DNA of 64,000 bases from Aerococcus christensenii (GTDB lineage: Bacteria; Bacillota; Bacilli; Lactobacillales; Aerococcaceae), in the NCBI RefSeq assembly GCF_001543105.1, contig NZ_CP014159.1:1302001-1366000 (forward strand), given 5' to 3'. The notes beneath the pieces are model-generated. The model saw only the letters and a list, made by a program, of their open reading frames with translations. It had not been told where the DNA came from and did no database searches. Positions 18,978-25,355 of the stretch are shown piece by piece; the first letter of the stretch is position 1; every line of letters begins with the position of its first letter. The position numbers and the translations under genes are program-made.

Positions 18978-20360
18978 GTGGATGATTTACTTTCTAGCTA
19001 CGGCAAACTTTGTCGACTTTCTGGAATCTCTCAACAAAAGATAGTCGCTACTTTTTCTGCAGAGCCTTTTGCTCCTTCAGCGGATAATCGCATTGCAAGT
19101 GACTTTGCGCATTACATTACGATCTTTGAACAAGGCTACATGTTGGGTCGCCCTATTCAGTACAAGAACGAAGACACAACGTTGCAAGAACAAATTAATT
19201 TATTTGTTGAAGAAAACAACGAAGCAGCACACAATGTTTTGATTAAAACAGATTTATCTATTTATGGTCGAGCTTATGAGCTGCTGACTGTTGAGCGTTA
19301 TGACGAAAGTTCACCAATCACGGTTAAGCTTACTAAGCTAGCACCAGAGCAGACATTTGTTGTGTACGATGATTCTTATCATGATCAATCGTTGTTTGGG
19401 GTGAACTATTACACCATTGATTATGGTGAAGGTTATCGTAAATCTTATATTGTCGTTTACACCAAAGATGCGGTTTATCGCTATGCAGATGATAGTCGGG
19501 ACAAAAACTCATCGATGCATTTCGTATCAAGTGAGGAGCATTTTCTTAAAGGTGAGCCGATTAACGAGTACAAAAACAATGAAGACCGTACTGGTAGTTA
19601 CGAAGCGGTACTAGACACGATCGATGCTTACGATTTATCACAATCTGAGCTGGCCAACTTCCAACAGGATAGCGTGGATGCTATCTTGGTGATTAGTGGT
19701 AACCCATACACAGGAGCAGACGAAAAAGATTTTTTAGAAGATGGGCGGATCAATCCGAATGGACGGTTAGGGATATCGCTTGCTTTTAGGGAGTCAAAAA
19801 TGATTATTTTAGACGATAATCCTAACCCTGACGGGGTGAAGCCTGATGCAAAATATTTAGTGAAAGCTTATGATTCAAAAGGTGCGGAAGACTACAAGAA
19901 GCGATTAGTTGGTGATATCTTACGCTTTACGTTCACACCAGACACTAGTGATGAACATTTTGGAAGCAATCAAAGTGGTGAATCCATGAAATACAAATTG
20001 ATGGCGTCTGATAATCTTAGAGCACAACAAGAGCGATTGTTTAAGCAAGGCTTAATGCGTCGTTTACGTTTAGCTGCTAATATTTGGTCAATTAAAGGAA
20101 ACGAAGCCACTGCTTATCGACAAATTAGCCAAACAAGTGTTATATTCACACCAAATGTTCCAAAATCTGGCAAAGAAGTCATTGAAATGGCAAAAGATCT
20201 TTACAACGTTGTATCTGACACAACGGTTTATGAAATTTTGAATTCAGTGACAGGGGTTAGCCCAGAAGACGAATTAAAACGAATTAAAGCTGAAAGTGAA
20301 GACTCTGAAACGGAAACTGCAGAGGGTGCAGGCGGTGAAGAAGATGGTGAAGAAGTCTAG
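18978..20360 (+). CDS. Phage portal protein (SPP1 gp6-like)
   Basis: A 460-residue portal protein, the dodecameric ring through which phage DNA is packaged. Family signs are NRIASDFAHYITIFEQGYMLGRPI near residues 38-60, the central DAYDLSQSELANFQQDSVDA and the C-terminal FGSNQSGESMKYKLM. The acidic glutamate/glycine-rich tail is typical. The GTG start (GAAAGG nine bases before) gives an N-terminus, DDLLSSYGKLCRL, shorter than I expect, so the 5' end may be lost or replaced. The rest is full length without stops. The 3' end overlaps the head protein. Confidence 0.88.
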   Translation: MDDLLSSYGKLCRLSGISQQKIVATFSAEPFAPSADNRIASDFAHYITIFEQGYMLGRPIQYKNEDTTLQEQINLFVEENNEAAHNVLIKTDLSIYGRAYELLTVERYDESSPITVKLTKLAPEQTFVVYDDSYHDQSLFGVNYYTIDYGEGYRKSYIVVYTKDAVYRYADDSRDKNSSMHFVSSEEHFLKGEPINEYKNNEDRTGSYEAVLDTIDAYDLSQSELANFQQDSVDAILVISGNPYTGADEKDFLEDGRINPNGRLGISLAFRESKMIILDDNPNPDGVKPDAKYLVKAYDSKGAEDYKKRLVGDILRFTFTPDTSDEHFGSNQSGESMKYKLMASDNLRAQQERLFKQGLMRRLRLAANIWSIKGNEATAYRQISQTSVIFTPNVPKSGKEVIEMAKDLYNVVSDTTVYEILNSVTGVSPEDELKRIKAESEDSETETAEGAGGEEDGEEV

Positions 20361-21573
20361 CTACTGGAAGAACCGTACCAAAGAATTAATGCAGTATGCT
20401 GAGCAGCAAGACAAGGTCATGTTTCAAGAACTCGCTAAATTGTACGGTGAAACGTTTAAAGATGTTCAGAAGGAAATATTTGCCTTCTATGCGAAGTATG
20501 CAGAAAACAATAAGATTACCATTCAAGAAGCTAAGCAGCGGCTTAGACGTACCGATTTAAGCGATTATCGAGAAAATGCTAGAAGATACCGTGAAGAAGC
20601 CAAGACACCAGAGCTACTGGAGCGACTTAACGAGCAGTATGTTTCTAGCAAAGCGACACGCTTAGATGCGTTGAAGCTGGATCTTACTTATCAATTAGGC
20701 TTGCTTCAAGGCAAAGTATCGGGGTCATTTGATAGCTATTTGAAGAAATTAGCTAAGCATTCTTATCGTAAGATTAGCGGTGGCTTATCTGATAGCACCT
20801 TAAACGAGCCAGCACTTGAGCAGCTAGTGAAGACACCGTTCGAAGGGTATAACTACTCCCAACAAGTTTGGGGAAATGTGGATCATTTAGCTAGGGACTT
20901 ACACAAGACTCTAACTCGTGGTTTTGTGAAAGGCTTTAGTCCACATGAAATGGCAACAGAGATCAGAAAGAGACATGACGTAGCCAAACATCGAGCGGAG
21001 ACGTTAGTTCGTACAGATGGGAGCATGGTCATTAATAACGCTACCTTGAAGCGCTATAAAGATGTTGGATTAAAGTTCTATCGAATTCATGTTCACATTG
21101 ATAGTCGAACGTCTGATATTTGTATGAATATCTCAAAGCTAGATAAGGCTTACAAGCTATCGGAAGCACAGCCCGGTTATAACATGCCCCCACTTCATCC
21201 TAATTGTCGGTCAACGATTGTTCCTGATGATGAGGACATGGACAGAGCGGATGAACGAGATATTGAGTTTGTACGCAATTATGATAAAATAGGATTGGAA
21301 GAACGCTTTGATTATGTGATGAATGGTGAGGAGTTATTTATTCCAAAAGGTGCTGAAATCACGAATGTAAAAGTGATTGCTGGTAAAGGTAGTGGTACAG
21401 AATTAAGAGTAAAGCATAAATTAGTCAATCAATATGGGGGTAACCCAAACGATTGGCAAAAAGCAGTAGGTAAAATTGAAAGTGCTAAATATATGTTCGA
21501 TATGCACTGGTACAGAAAAAATGATACTGAGCAAACGGAAATCAAATTAAAGATAAGGAGGGATCAAAAGTGA
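20344..21573 (+). CDS. Phage minor head protein with C-terminal toxin-50-type domain
   Basis: A 409-residue protein from the ATG at 20344, inside the end of the portal gene (the frame is open from 20296). The first 310 residues are an SPP1 gp7/Mu F-like head morphogenesis protein, with HIDSRTSDICMNISKLD and MPPLHPNCRSTIVP late in this part. After VMNGEELFIPKGAEI a separate C-terminal module begins (IAGKGSGTELR, LVNQYGGNPNDWQKAVGKIE, MHWYRKNDTEQTEIKLK). It matches my memory of polymorphic toxin type 50 domains found at the end of phage minor head proteins, predicted nucleases. The stop overlaps the next gene as ATGA. Confidence 0.85.
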   Translation: MVKKSSYWKNRTKELMQYAEQQDKVMFQELAKLYGETFKDVQKEIFAFYAKYAENNKITIQEAKQRLRRTDLSDYRENARRYREEAKTPELLERLNEQYVSSKATRLDALKLDLTYQLGLLQGKVSGSFDSYLKKLAKHSYRKISGGLSDSTLNEPALEQLVKTPFEGYNYSQQVWGNVDHLARDLHKTLTRGFVKGFSPHEMATEIRKRHDVAKHRAETLVRTDGSMVINNATLKRYKDVGLKFYRIHVHIDSRTSDICMNISKLDKAYKLSEAQPGYNMPPLHPNCRSTIVPDDEDMDRADERDIEFVRNYDKIGLEERFDYVMNGEELFIPKGAEITNVKVIAGKGSGTELRVKHKLVNQYGGNPNDWQKAVGKIESAKYMFDMHWYRKNDTEQTEIKLKIRRDQK

Positions 21574-21854
21574 AACGACAAGTATATCAATGCGAGACTG
21601 ATAGCTATAAAGAAATGGAAGTTATAGGTAGAGTACGCTATAACGGGGAAAGTTTTGGCATAGATAGTCTAACAAATGATGAAATCTACGATGTCATCAA
21701 CGTTGATCGTGGGGATATGTTGCGAGTAGTTGATGATAGTAAAGAAGATTACCTTTATTCACTTAAAAATCCCCGACCTATTGATGGATCAAGTCCCGGT
21801 GGAAAATGGGAATTAGTTGAAGATTTTACAGGAGAATTAAGTAAGTTTTTATAG
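21570..21854 (+). CDS. Unknown small protein coupled to the head-protein toxin domain
   Basis: 94 acidic residues in no family I recognise. It contains two possible strands with IGRVRYNGESFGIDSL and YDVINVDRGDMLRVVDD, then ends WELVEDFTGELSKFL. The ATG overlaps the stop of the minor head gene, with AAGGAGGG directly upstream, so the two are translated together. In polymorphic toxin loci the gene directly after the toxin end usually encodes immunity; I infer such a role from position, size and acidity only. An ACCGAAAGG hairpin ends the transcript just after it. Confidence 0.6.
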   Translation: MKRQVYQCETDSYKEMEVIGRVRYNGESFGIDSLTNDEIYDVINVDRGDMLRVVDDSKEDYLYSLKNPRPIDGSSPGGKWELVEDFTGELSKFL

Positions 21855-21855
21855 C

Positions 21856-21884
21856 AACCACCGACCGAAAGGAAGGTGGTTTTT
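21856..21884 (+). other. Second ACCGAAAGG hairpin of the phage block
   Basis: AACCACC (21856-21862) pairs with GGTGGTT (21875-21881), with a GACCGAAAGGAA loop and a T run. It resembles the element at 18059 and a weak terminator. It separates the head/immunity pair from the next small gene. Confidence 0.6.
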
Positions 21885-21911
21885 GTATGCCCAAAATTAA
21901 GGAGGTACTAA

Positions 21912-22067
21912 ATGAAAGATAGAGAAACTTACAATGAAACACGAGCAATTAGTAATTATGAAAAGATGCTATTATGGGCAATTGAAAATGATGTAAAAAA
22001 AGAAGACTTTGTTGTAGCGGGCAAAATCTTTTTTTCTGGTGTATGGGGACCTAAAGTCGTAGAATAA
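21912..22067 (+). CDS. Small phage-associated protein of unknown function (51 aa)
   Basis: ATG at 21912 after AAGGAGGTACTAA encodes 51 residues beginning MKDRETYNETRAISNYEKML and ending FFSGVWGPKVVE. The good ribosome site and position after the head genes support expression, but I know no function. The hydrophilic N-half looks helical; no membrane segment is present. Confidence 0.5.
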   Translation: MKDRETYNETRAISNYEKMLLWAIENDVKKEDFVVAGKIFFSGVWGPKVVE

Positions 22068-22163
22068 GAAAGATTGTTAGGCTTGATCCATAAAATTTTA
22101 TAACTTTTATATAGGATGCTAGCGCCTACTCTTGAATTACTTGTATCACGAAAGGAGAAGCAT

Positions 22164-22238
22164 ATGCAAGGTGAAAAGAAGACGGGGACGCCTCGCAATA
22201 GAGAGAATGAAGTCGATAGAAAAAACAGCCCTCAATGA
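22164..22238 (+). CDS. Peptide-length frame with strong ribosome site (24 aa), doubtful
   Basis: ATG at 22164 behind AAAGGAGAAG encodes MQGEKKTGTPRNRENEVDRK plus NSPQ and then stops. Its polar composition and its place, where scaffold and capsid genes would follow in an intact phage, suggest a leftover N-terminus. I cannot identify it. Confidence 0.25.
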   Translation: MQGEKKTGTPRNRENEVDRKNSPQ

Positions 22239-22565
22239 AATAATGAGAACTGTAACGCGTATAGCAGAAGAAGTAGATGAGATTAAAGGTCACTCAATTA
22301 GAAGAAATAAAAAATGTTTGATCAGCTTCATAATTAGCAACAATACAATTAACAGCTGATTTTATAAAGATTTTAAGACCTTGATTATCTTTATAACTGT
22401 GTTTTTCAGAGGCTTATGATCAAGGAAACTTGATAGTTTATATTTTTGAGTAATTTGATAAAAAGTTGGAAAAAGTCTGGAGTAATTAAAAAGTATTATG
22501 TTATATATTCGATAGAAGCATCTAACTAAAAGGGCGCTTTTTTATGCAAAAGAGCCTAGATCTAG
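22239..22565. other. Gap with no gene
   Basis: AT-rich DNA with no frame above 40 codons that has a ribosome site. It separates the rightward phage genes from the leftward hicBA pair. Confidence 0.5.
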
Positions 22566-22952
22566 CTAGACTCCTAGTTTTTCTTTTAACGCTTCTGTTA
22601 GCGTTTGGGAGAAGTTGATGTTTTCTATATTGGCTAAATCGTTTAACCATTCAGGAACTGTAACGTTTTTTCTAATAGTTTTTGAGTGATATTTGCGACG
22701 ATACGCCACTGGGTCAAAGCCAATGAGTGCAACTTCTTTATTTGGAAATTCACTTTGAATGTCTTTGATAGAGCTTGGCTCAGGATAAGTTTCATAATCT
22801 TCAAGCACTGCACCTAAAACTTCAGATGCCATTTCATAGGCTTGTTCGTATGAATCGCCTTGAGTCATTGCTGCAGGAATATCAGGGAATTTTACAATTA
22901 TATATTTTTCGCCTTTTTCAAAGGTTGCAGGGTAAATTAACACACTTTTCAT
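22566..22952 (-). CDS. hicB: HicB-family antitoxin
   Basis: A 128-residue antitoxin of a type II toxin-antitoxin pair. The N-terminal partly degraded RNase H-like fold is recognisable in VKFPDIPAAMTQGDSYEQA and the following helix. The C-terminal part (NVTVPEWLNDLANIENINFS then LTEALKEKLG) looks like a ribbon-helix-helix DNA-binding segment, so it should both bind HicA and repress the operon. It lies downstream of hicA in the same transcript, in the toxin-first order usual for hicAB. Confidence 0.9.
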   Translation of the reverse strand: MKSVLIYPATFEKGEKYIIVKFPDIPAAMTQGDSYEQAYEMASEVLGAVLEDYETYPEPSSIKDIQSEFPNKEVALIGFDPVAYRRKYHSKTIRKNVTVPEWLNDLANIENINFSQTLTEALKEKLGV

Positions 22953-22999
22953 TCCTTTCGTGTTGAGATAAGAGAATATCTATAAAGCCTGTAGGTCAT

Positions 23000-23194
23000 T
23001 TAAGACCATTTAAGACCCGCTTGCTTTAATATGTCTTTATAAAAAGAATCATCAATATCTTTATTGTGCATGGGAACAACAGTTGTTCGATTAGTGTTTT
23101 CGTTATACATGACTTTATGACTGCCACGTTGTCTAAGTTCTTTAAAGCCGTTTTTCTGAAGTATTTTGACTAATTTCTTTGGCGTTATAGGCAT
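23000..23194 (-). CDS. hicA: HicA-family mRNA interferase toxin
   Basis: A 64-residue toxin that cleaves mRNA when free. The dsRBD-like fold signature is complete: KLVKILQKNGFKELRQRGSH with the catalytic histidine H26, then VVPMHNKDI and the C-terminal ILKQAGL. AAAGGAGATAAG precedes the ATG. It is transcribed leftwards with hicB from the promoter at 23220-23248. All expected residues are intact, unlike most neighbouring phage genes, which fits selection by addiction. Confidence 0.92.
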   Translation of the reverse strand: MPITPKKLVKILQKNGFKELRQRGSHKVMYNENTNRTTVVPMHNKDIDDSFYKDILKQAGLKWS

Positions 23195-23219
23195 TCTCTT
23201 ATCTCCTTTCTATATGTAT

Positions 23220-23248
23220 ATTATACACACTTTATACACATTGGTCAA
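23220..23248 (-). promoter_or_regulatory. Promoter and probable operator of hicAB
   Basis: Read on the minus strand, TTGACC and TATAAT are 17 bases apart, a near-consensus promoter. The spacer and -10 box contain TGTGTATA and GTGTGTATA as imperfect direct repeats, a likely binding site for HicB autorepression. Confidence 0.75.
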
Positions 23249-23274
23249 GCTATTTTTATATTTATTTCATTTCT

Positions 23275-23298
23275 AGCCGTCTTTTAGATGGCTTTTTT
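23275..23298 (+). terminator. Terminator between hicA and the HNH fragment
   Basis: AGCCGTCT pairs with AGATGGCT around TTT and is followed by a T run on the plus strand. No intact rightward gene directly precedes it, so it may be a phage leftover. Confidence 0.5.
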
Positions 23299-23421
23299 TA
23301 ATACCCCCCTACGTAATTTCAATAGTGTTATTTATTTTAGCTCCCATCACTGCTAAAAGATGAGAGCAATATTAAAAGGGGTAGGGGTAGTAAAGCAACC
23401 ACGAGTGGAGGTGTAGTAACT

Positions 23422-23643
23422 ATGGCTAATCTTAGAGCAGATAGACAAGGCGCACATCGTACACAGTTTGAGCGCAATCGTAAGAGGATACTAAAGACAC
23501 AGAACGTCTGTGGGATATGTGGTAAGCCTGTTGATGTGAGTCTGAAGCAAGGCAATCCAATGTCACCAGTGATTGATCACATCATTCCAGTGGCTAAGGG
23601 TGGACATCCTAGTGACATAGGGAACCTACAGCTTGTTATATAA
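23422..23643 (+). pseudogene. Phage HNH endonuclease, truncated
   Basis: 73 codons of the HNH nuclease that usually lies beside phage terminase genes. The basic N-terminus, CGICGKP zinc-type knuckle, VIDHIIPVAKGG with the catalytic DH, and GNLQL are present. The frame then ends VI-stop where homologues continue with the last H/N half of the motif (typically HxxCNxxK). The final catalytic residues are therefore missing. About 100 bases upstream is ACCCCCCTACG, like the C-rich DNA often seen near phage cos ends. Confidence 0.75.
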
Positions 23644-23655
23644 AGTTTGGAATAT

Positions 23656-23681
23656 AAAAAAGCACCTTATAGGGTGCTTTT
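23656..23681 (+). terminator. Terminator after the HNH fragment
   Basis: AAAAAGCACC pairs with GGGTGCTTTT around TTATA. It is nearly symmetrical and could work in both directions. Confidence 0.75.
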
Positions 23682-23855
23682 AACCAGATTACCAATCATT
23701 GTATTTATGATAGTTATTTGTTCAAATTTGCACTCTTAAAAATAGAACTGATACATAGTGCAAAATGAGTGCAAACTAATTTATTTTTCTTTGATCTGAA
23801 ACGTTGATTTAACGGCGTTTATAATGTCCTTTGATTTTTTATAATCTTTTAAATA

Positions 23856-23928
23856 TGCCGAAAATAGGAATCGAACCTACGACCTTTGCATTACGAATGC
23901 ACTGCTCTACCGACTGAGCTATTTCGGC
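23856..23928 (-). tRNA. tRNA-Thr with anticodon CGU
   Basis: On the minus strand the acceptor arms GCCGAAA and TTTCGGC pair, the D arm is GCTC/GAGC, the T arm GTAGG-TTCGATT-CCTAT, and the anticodon loop TTCGTAA gives CGT, reading ACG (threonine). The top pair of the anticodon stem is a G/A mismatch. The CCA end is not encoded. The 3' end faces the prophage remnant on the left, so this gene is a plausible old integration site. TATACT at 23959-23954 (minus) lies at promoter distance upstream. Confidence 0.92.
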
Positions 23929-24114
23929 AGTTGATCAACGAATCAACTATTACAGTATAGCATGAATAAAGAATAAAAAGCAAGTAGTAAGTAAAATTTA
24001 TAAGCTCAATTTGTGTCCCTCCCTTAAATAAAGAATGAACAAACAACGTAAAAATATAGCTAAGGAAGCCATGATTGTTATAGAAGGTGAATTAATAAAC
24101 AAGGAGGAATTTTT

Positions 24115-24855
24115 ATATTTTCATTTTCAGATCAAGTAGTTGTTGTAACTGGAGCAGGACAAGGAATCGGTGCTGAAGTTGCGAAAGAATTTGCTCAAGC
24201 AGATGGAAAAGTCGTCATTATTGATTTTAATGGGGAAACCGCAGAAGCAACTGCCCAAGAAATTAAGGCAAATGGTGGCGAAGATCTTGCTTATCAAGCG
24301 GATTTTTCCGATTATGAACGAGCTCAAGAAATTATTGCAGATGTTGTTGAAAAATGGGGCAAAGTGGACGTATTAATTAACAACGCTGGGATTACACGTG
24401 ATCGCTCCTTTAAGAAAATATCTAAGAAAGAATGGGATCAAGTAATTGCTACTAACTTAACAGGGACTTTTAACTATTCTCAAGCTTGTTTTAATAACAT
24501 GGTAGAAAATGGTTATGGTCGAATTGCTTCTTCTTCTCTAGCGGGGGTTGAAGAAAACTTTGGTCAAGTGAACTATTCCGCATCTAAGGGTGGAATTATG
24601 GCTATGACAAAGACGATGGCACGTGAAGGAGCTGCGAAAGGAACTACAGCTAATTGTGTTGCACCAGGTTTTGTTGAAACGCCTATGACTGCTGCGATTC
24701 CTGAAGATGTTAAGCAAGGAATGATTAATTCGATTCCAGTTAAACGGATTGGTTACCCTAAGGATATTGCCTATGCTTATATGTTCTTAGCAGCGAAAGA
24801 ATCTGGCTACATTACTGGACAAACCTTGCAAGTTAACGGTGGTGTGAATATGTAA
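24115..24855 (+). pseudogene. Short-chain dehydrogenase (FabG/PhaB-like) without a standard start codon
   Basis: An open frame of 246 codons giving a full short-chain dehydrogenase: VVVVTGAGQGIG (NADP-binding), NNAG, IASSSLAG with the catalytic serine region, YSASK with catalytic Y and K, and the ending ITGQTLQVNGGVN. The family is acetoacetyl-CoA or 3-oxoacyl-ACP reductase. An ideal AAGGAGG is at 24101-24107, but the codon at the right distance (24115) is ATA where ATG would be expected, and no ATG, GTG or TTG lies between it and the GTG at 24364, inside the domain. The gene is either very poorly translated or silenced by one base change; the rest is undamaged, so the loss would be recent. 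Confidence 0.7.
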
Positions 24856-24873
24856 TCGACTTTATGCCAAAAA

Positions 24874-24907
24874 TTGGAGGAACAAGTGAGAAATCTTGTT
24901 CCTCCAA
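24874..24907 (-). terminator. Perfect 13-bp hairpin after the SDR
   Basis: TTGGAGGAACAAG pairs perfectly with CTTGTTCCTCCAA across eight bases. The T run lies on the minus-strand exit, so it would terminate leftward transcription best; on the plus strand it has little T after it. Confidence 0.5.
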
Positions 24908-24992
24908 TCAGCATGTCTAAAAGTGGAAATTTTAGGAGGAAATCTGTTAAAAGATTTCGGGATCGATAAAAAGAAAAAGGAGAGATGAAGGC

Positions 24993-25203
24993 ATGGGGAA
25001 AAATAAACCTGTCATTCTTTTCATGGATTAGGGGTTGTGCCGCTTCTGTCTGCTTTATTAGTAGGTAAAATAGCTGGTTGGTTCAATCGGAAAAGTTCTT
25101 TTATTCAACGAATTCGTACGTTCGGAAATATGGCTGATTCTTTGGAAGAACAATAGAAAAGGTTAGTGCGGAAATTAGGCGTCGCATTTCTGGAAGTGTA
25201 AGC
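24993..25203 (+). pseudogene. Decayed gene, product unknown
   Basis: An ATG at 24993 after AAGGAGAGATGAAGG begins MGKNKPVILFMD and stops. In another frame the translation goes on as GVVPLLSALLVGKIAGWFNR and later FGNMADSLEEQ, then stops again. A hydrophobic segment and basic stretch suggest a former small membrane protein. It follows the start-less SDR and may belong to the same decayed operon. Confidence 0.4.
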
Positions 25204-25228
25204 TAATCACCTAGTTTTGAAAAATATT

Positions 25229-25270
25229 CCCCCTTTACTGGATAATTTGACCAGTGAAGGGGGTTTTGTT
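25229..25270 (+). terminator. Rightward terminator
   Basis: CCCCCTTTACTGG pairs with CCAGTGAAGGGGG, followed by TTTTGTTT. It closes the decayed SDR operon. Confidence 0.85.
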
Positions 25271-25284
25271 TCTTATGGAGGTTA

Positions 25285-25322
25285 TAAAAAAATCCCCCTC
25301 AAGTTTTTCTTACTTGAAGGGG
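25285..25322 (-). terminator. Leftward terminator of the P-type ATPase
   Basis: On the minus strand CCCCTTCAAG pairs with CTTGAGGGGG with one bulge, and T7 follows. It ends 34 bases after the ATPase stop. Confidence 0.8.
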
Positions 25323-25355
25323 AGAAGGATAAGCAAAATGTTGAACAACACTTGC

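Noticed and set aside
18978..21573. Self-targeting of the prophage remnant by the array
   Set aside because: By eye none of the 15 spacers matches the portal or head genes; a proper search would be needed to exclude weak matches.
22132..22359. 75-codon frame with IEKTALNEIMRTVTRIAEEVDE
   Set aside because: Its start overlaps a better ribosome site used in another frame, and no homologue is known to me; coding is not supported.
23856..23928. A duplicated tRNA 3' end as a proven prophage attachment site
   Set aside because: No second copy of the tRNA-Thr 3' segment was found in the window; only the upstream near-repeat at 18614 was seen.
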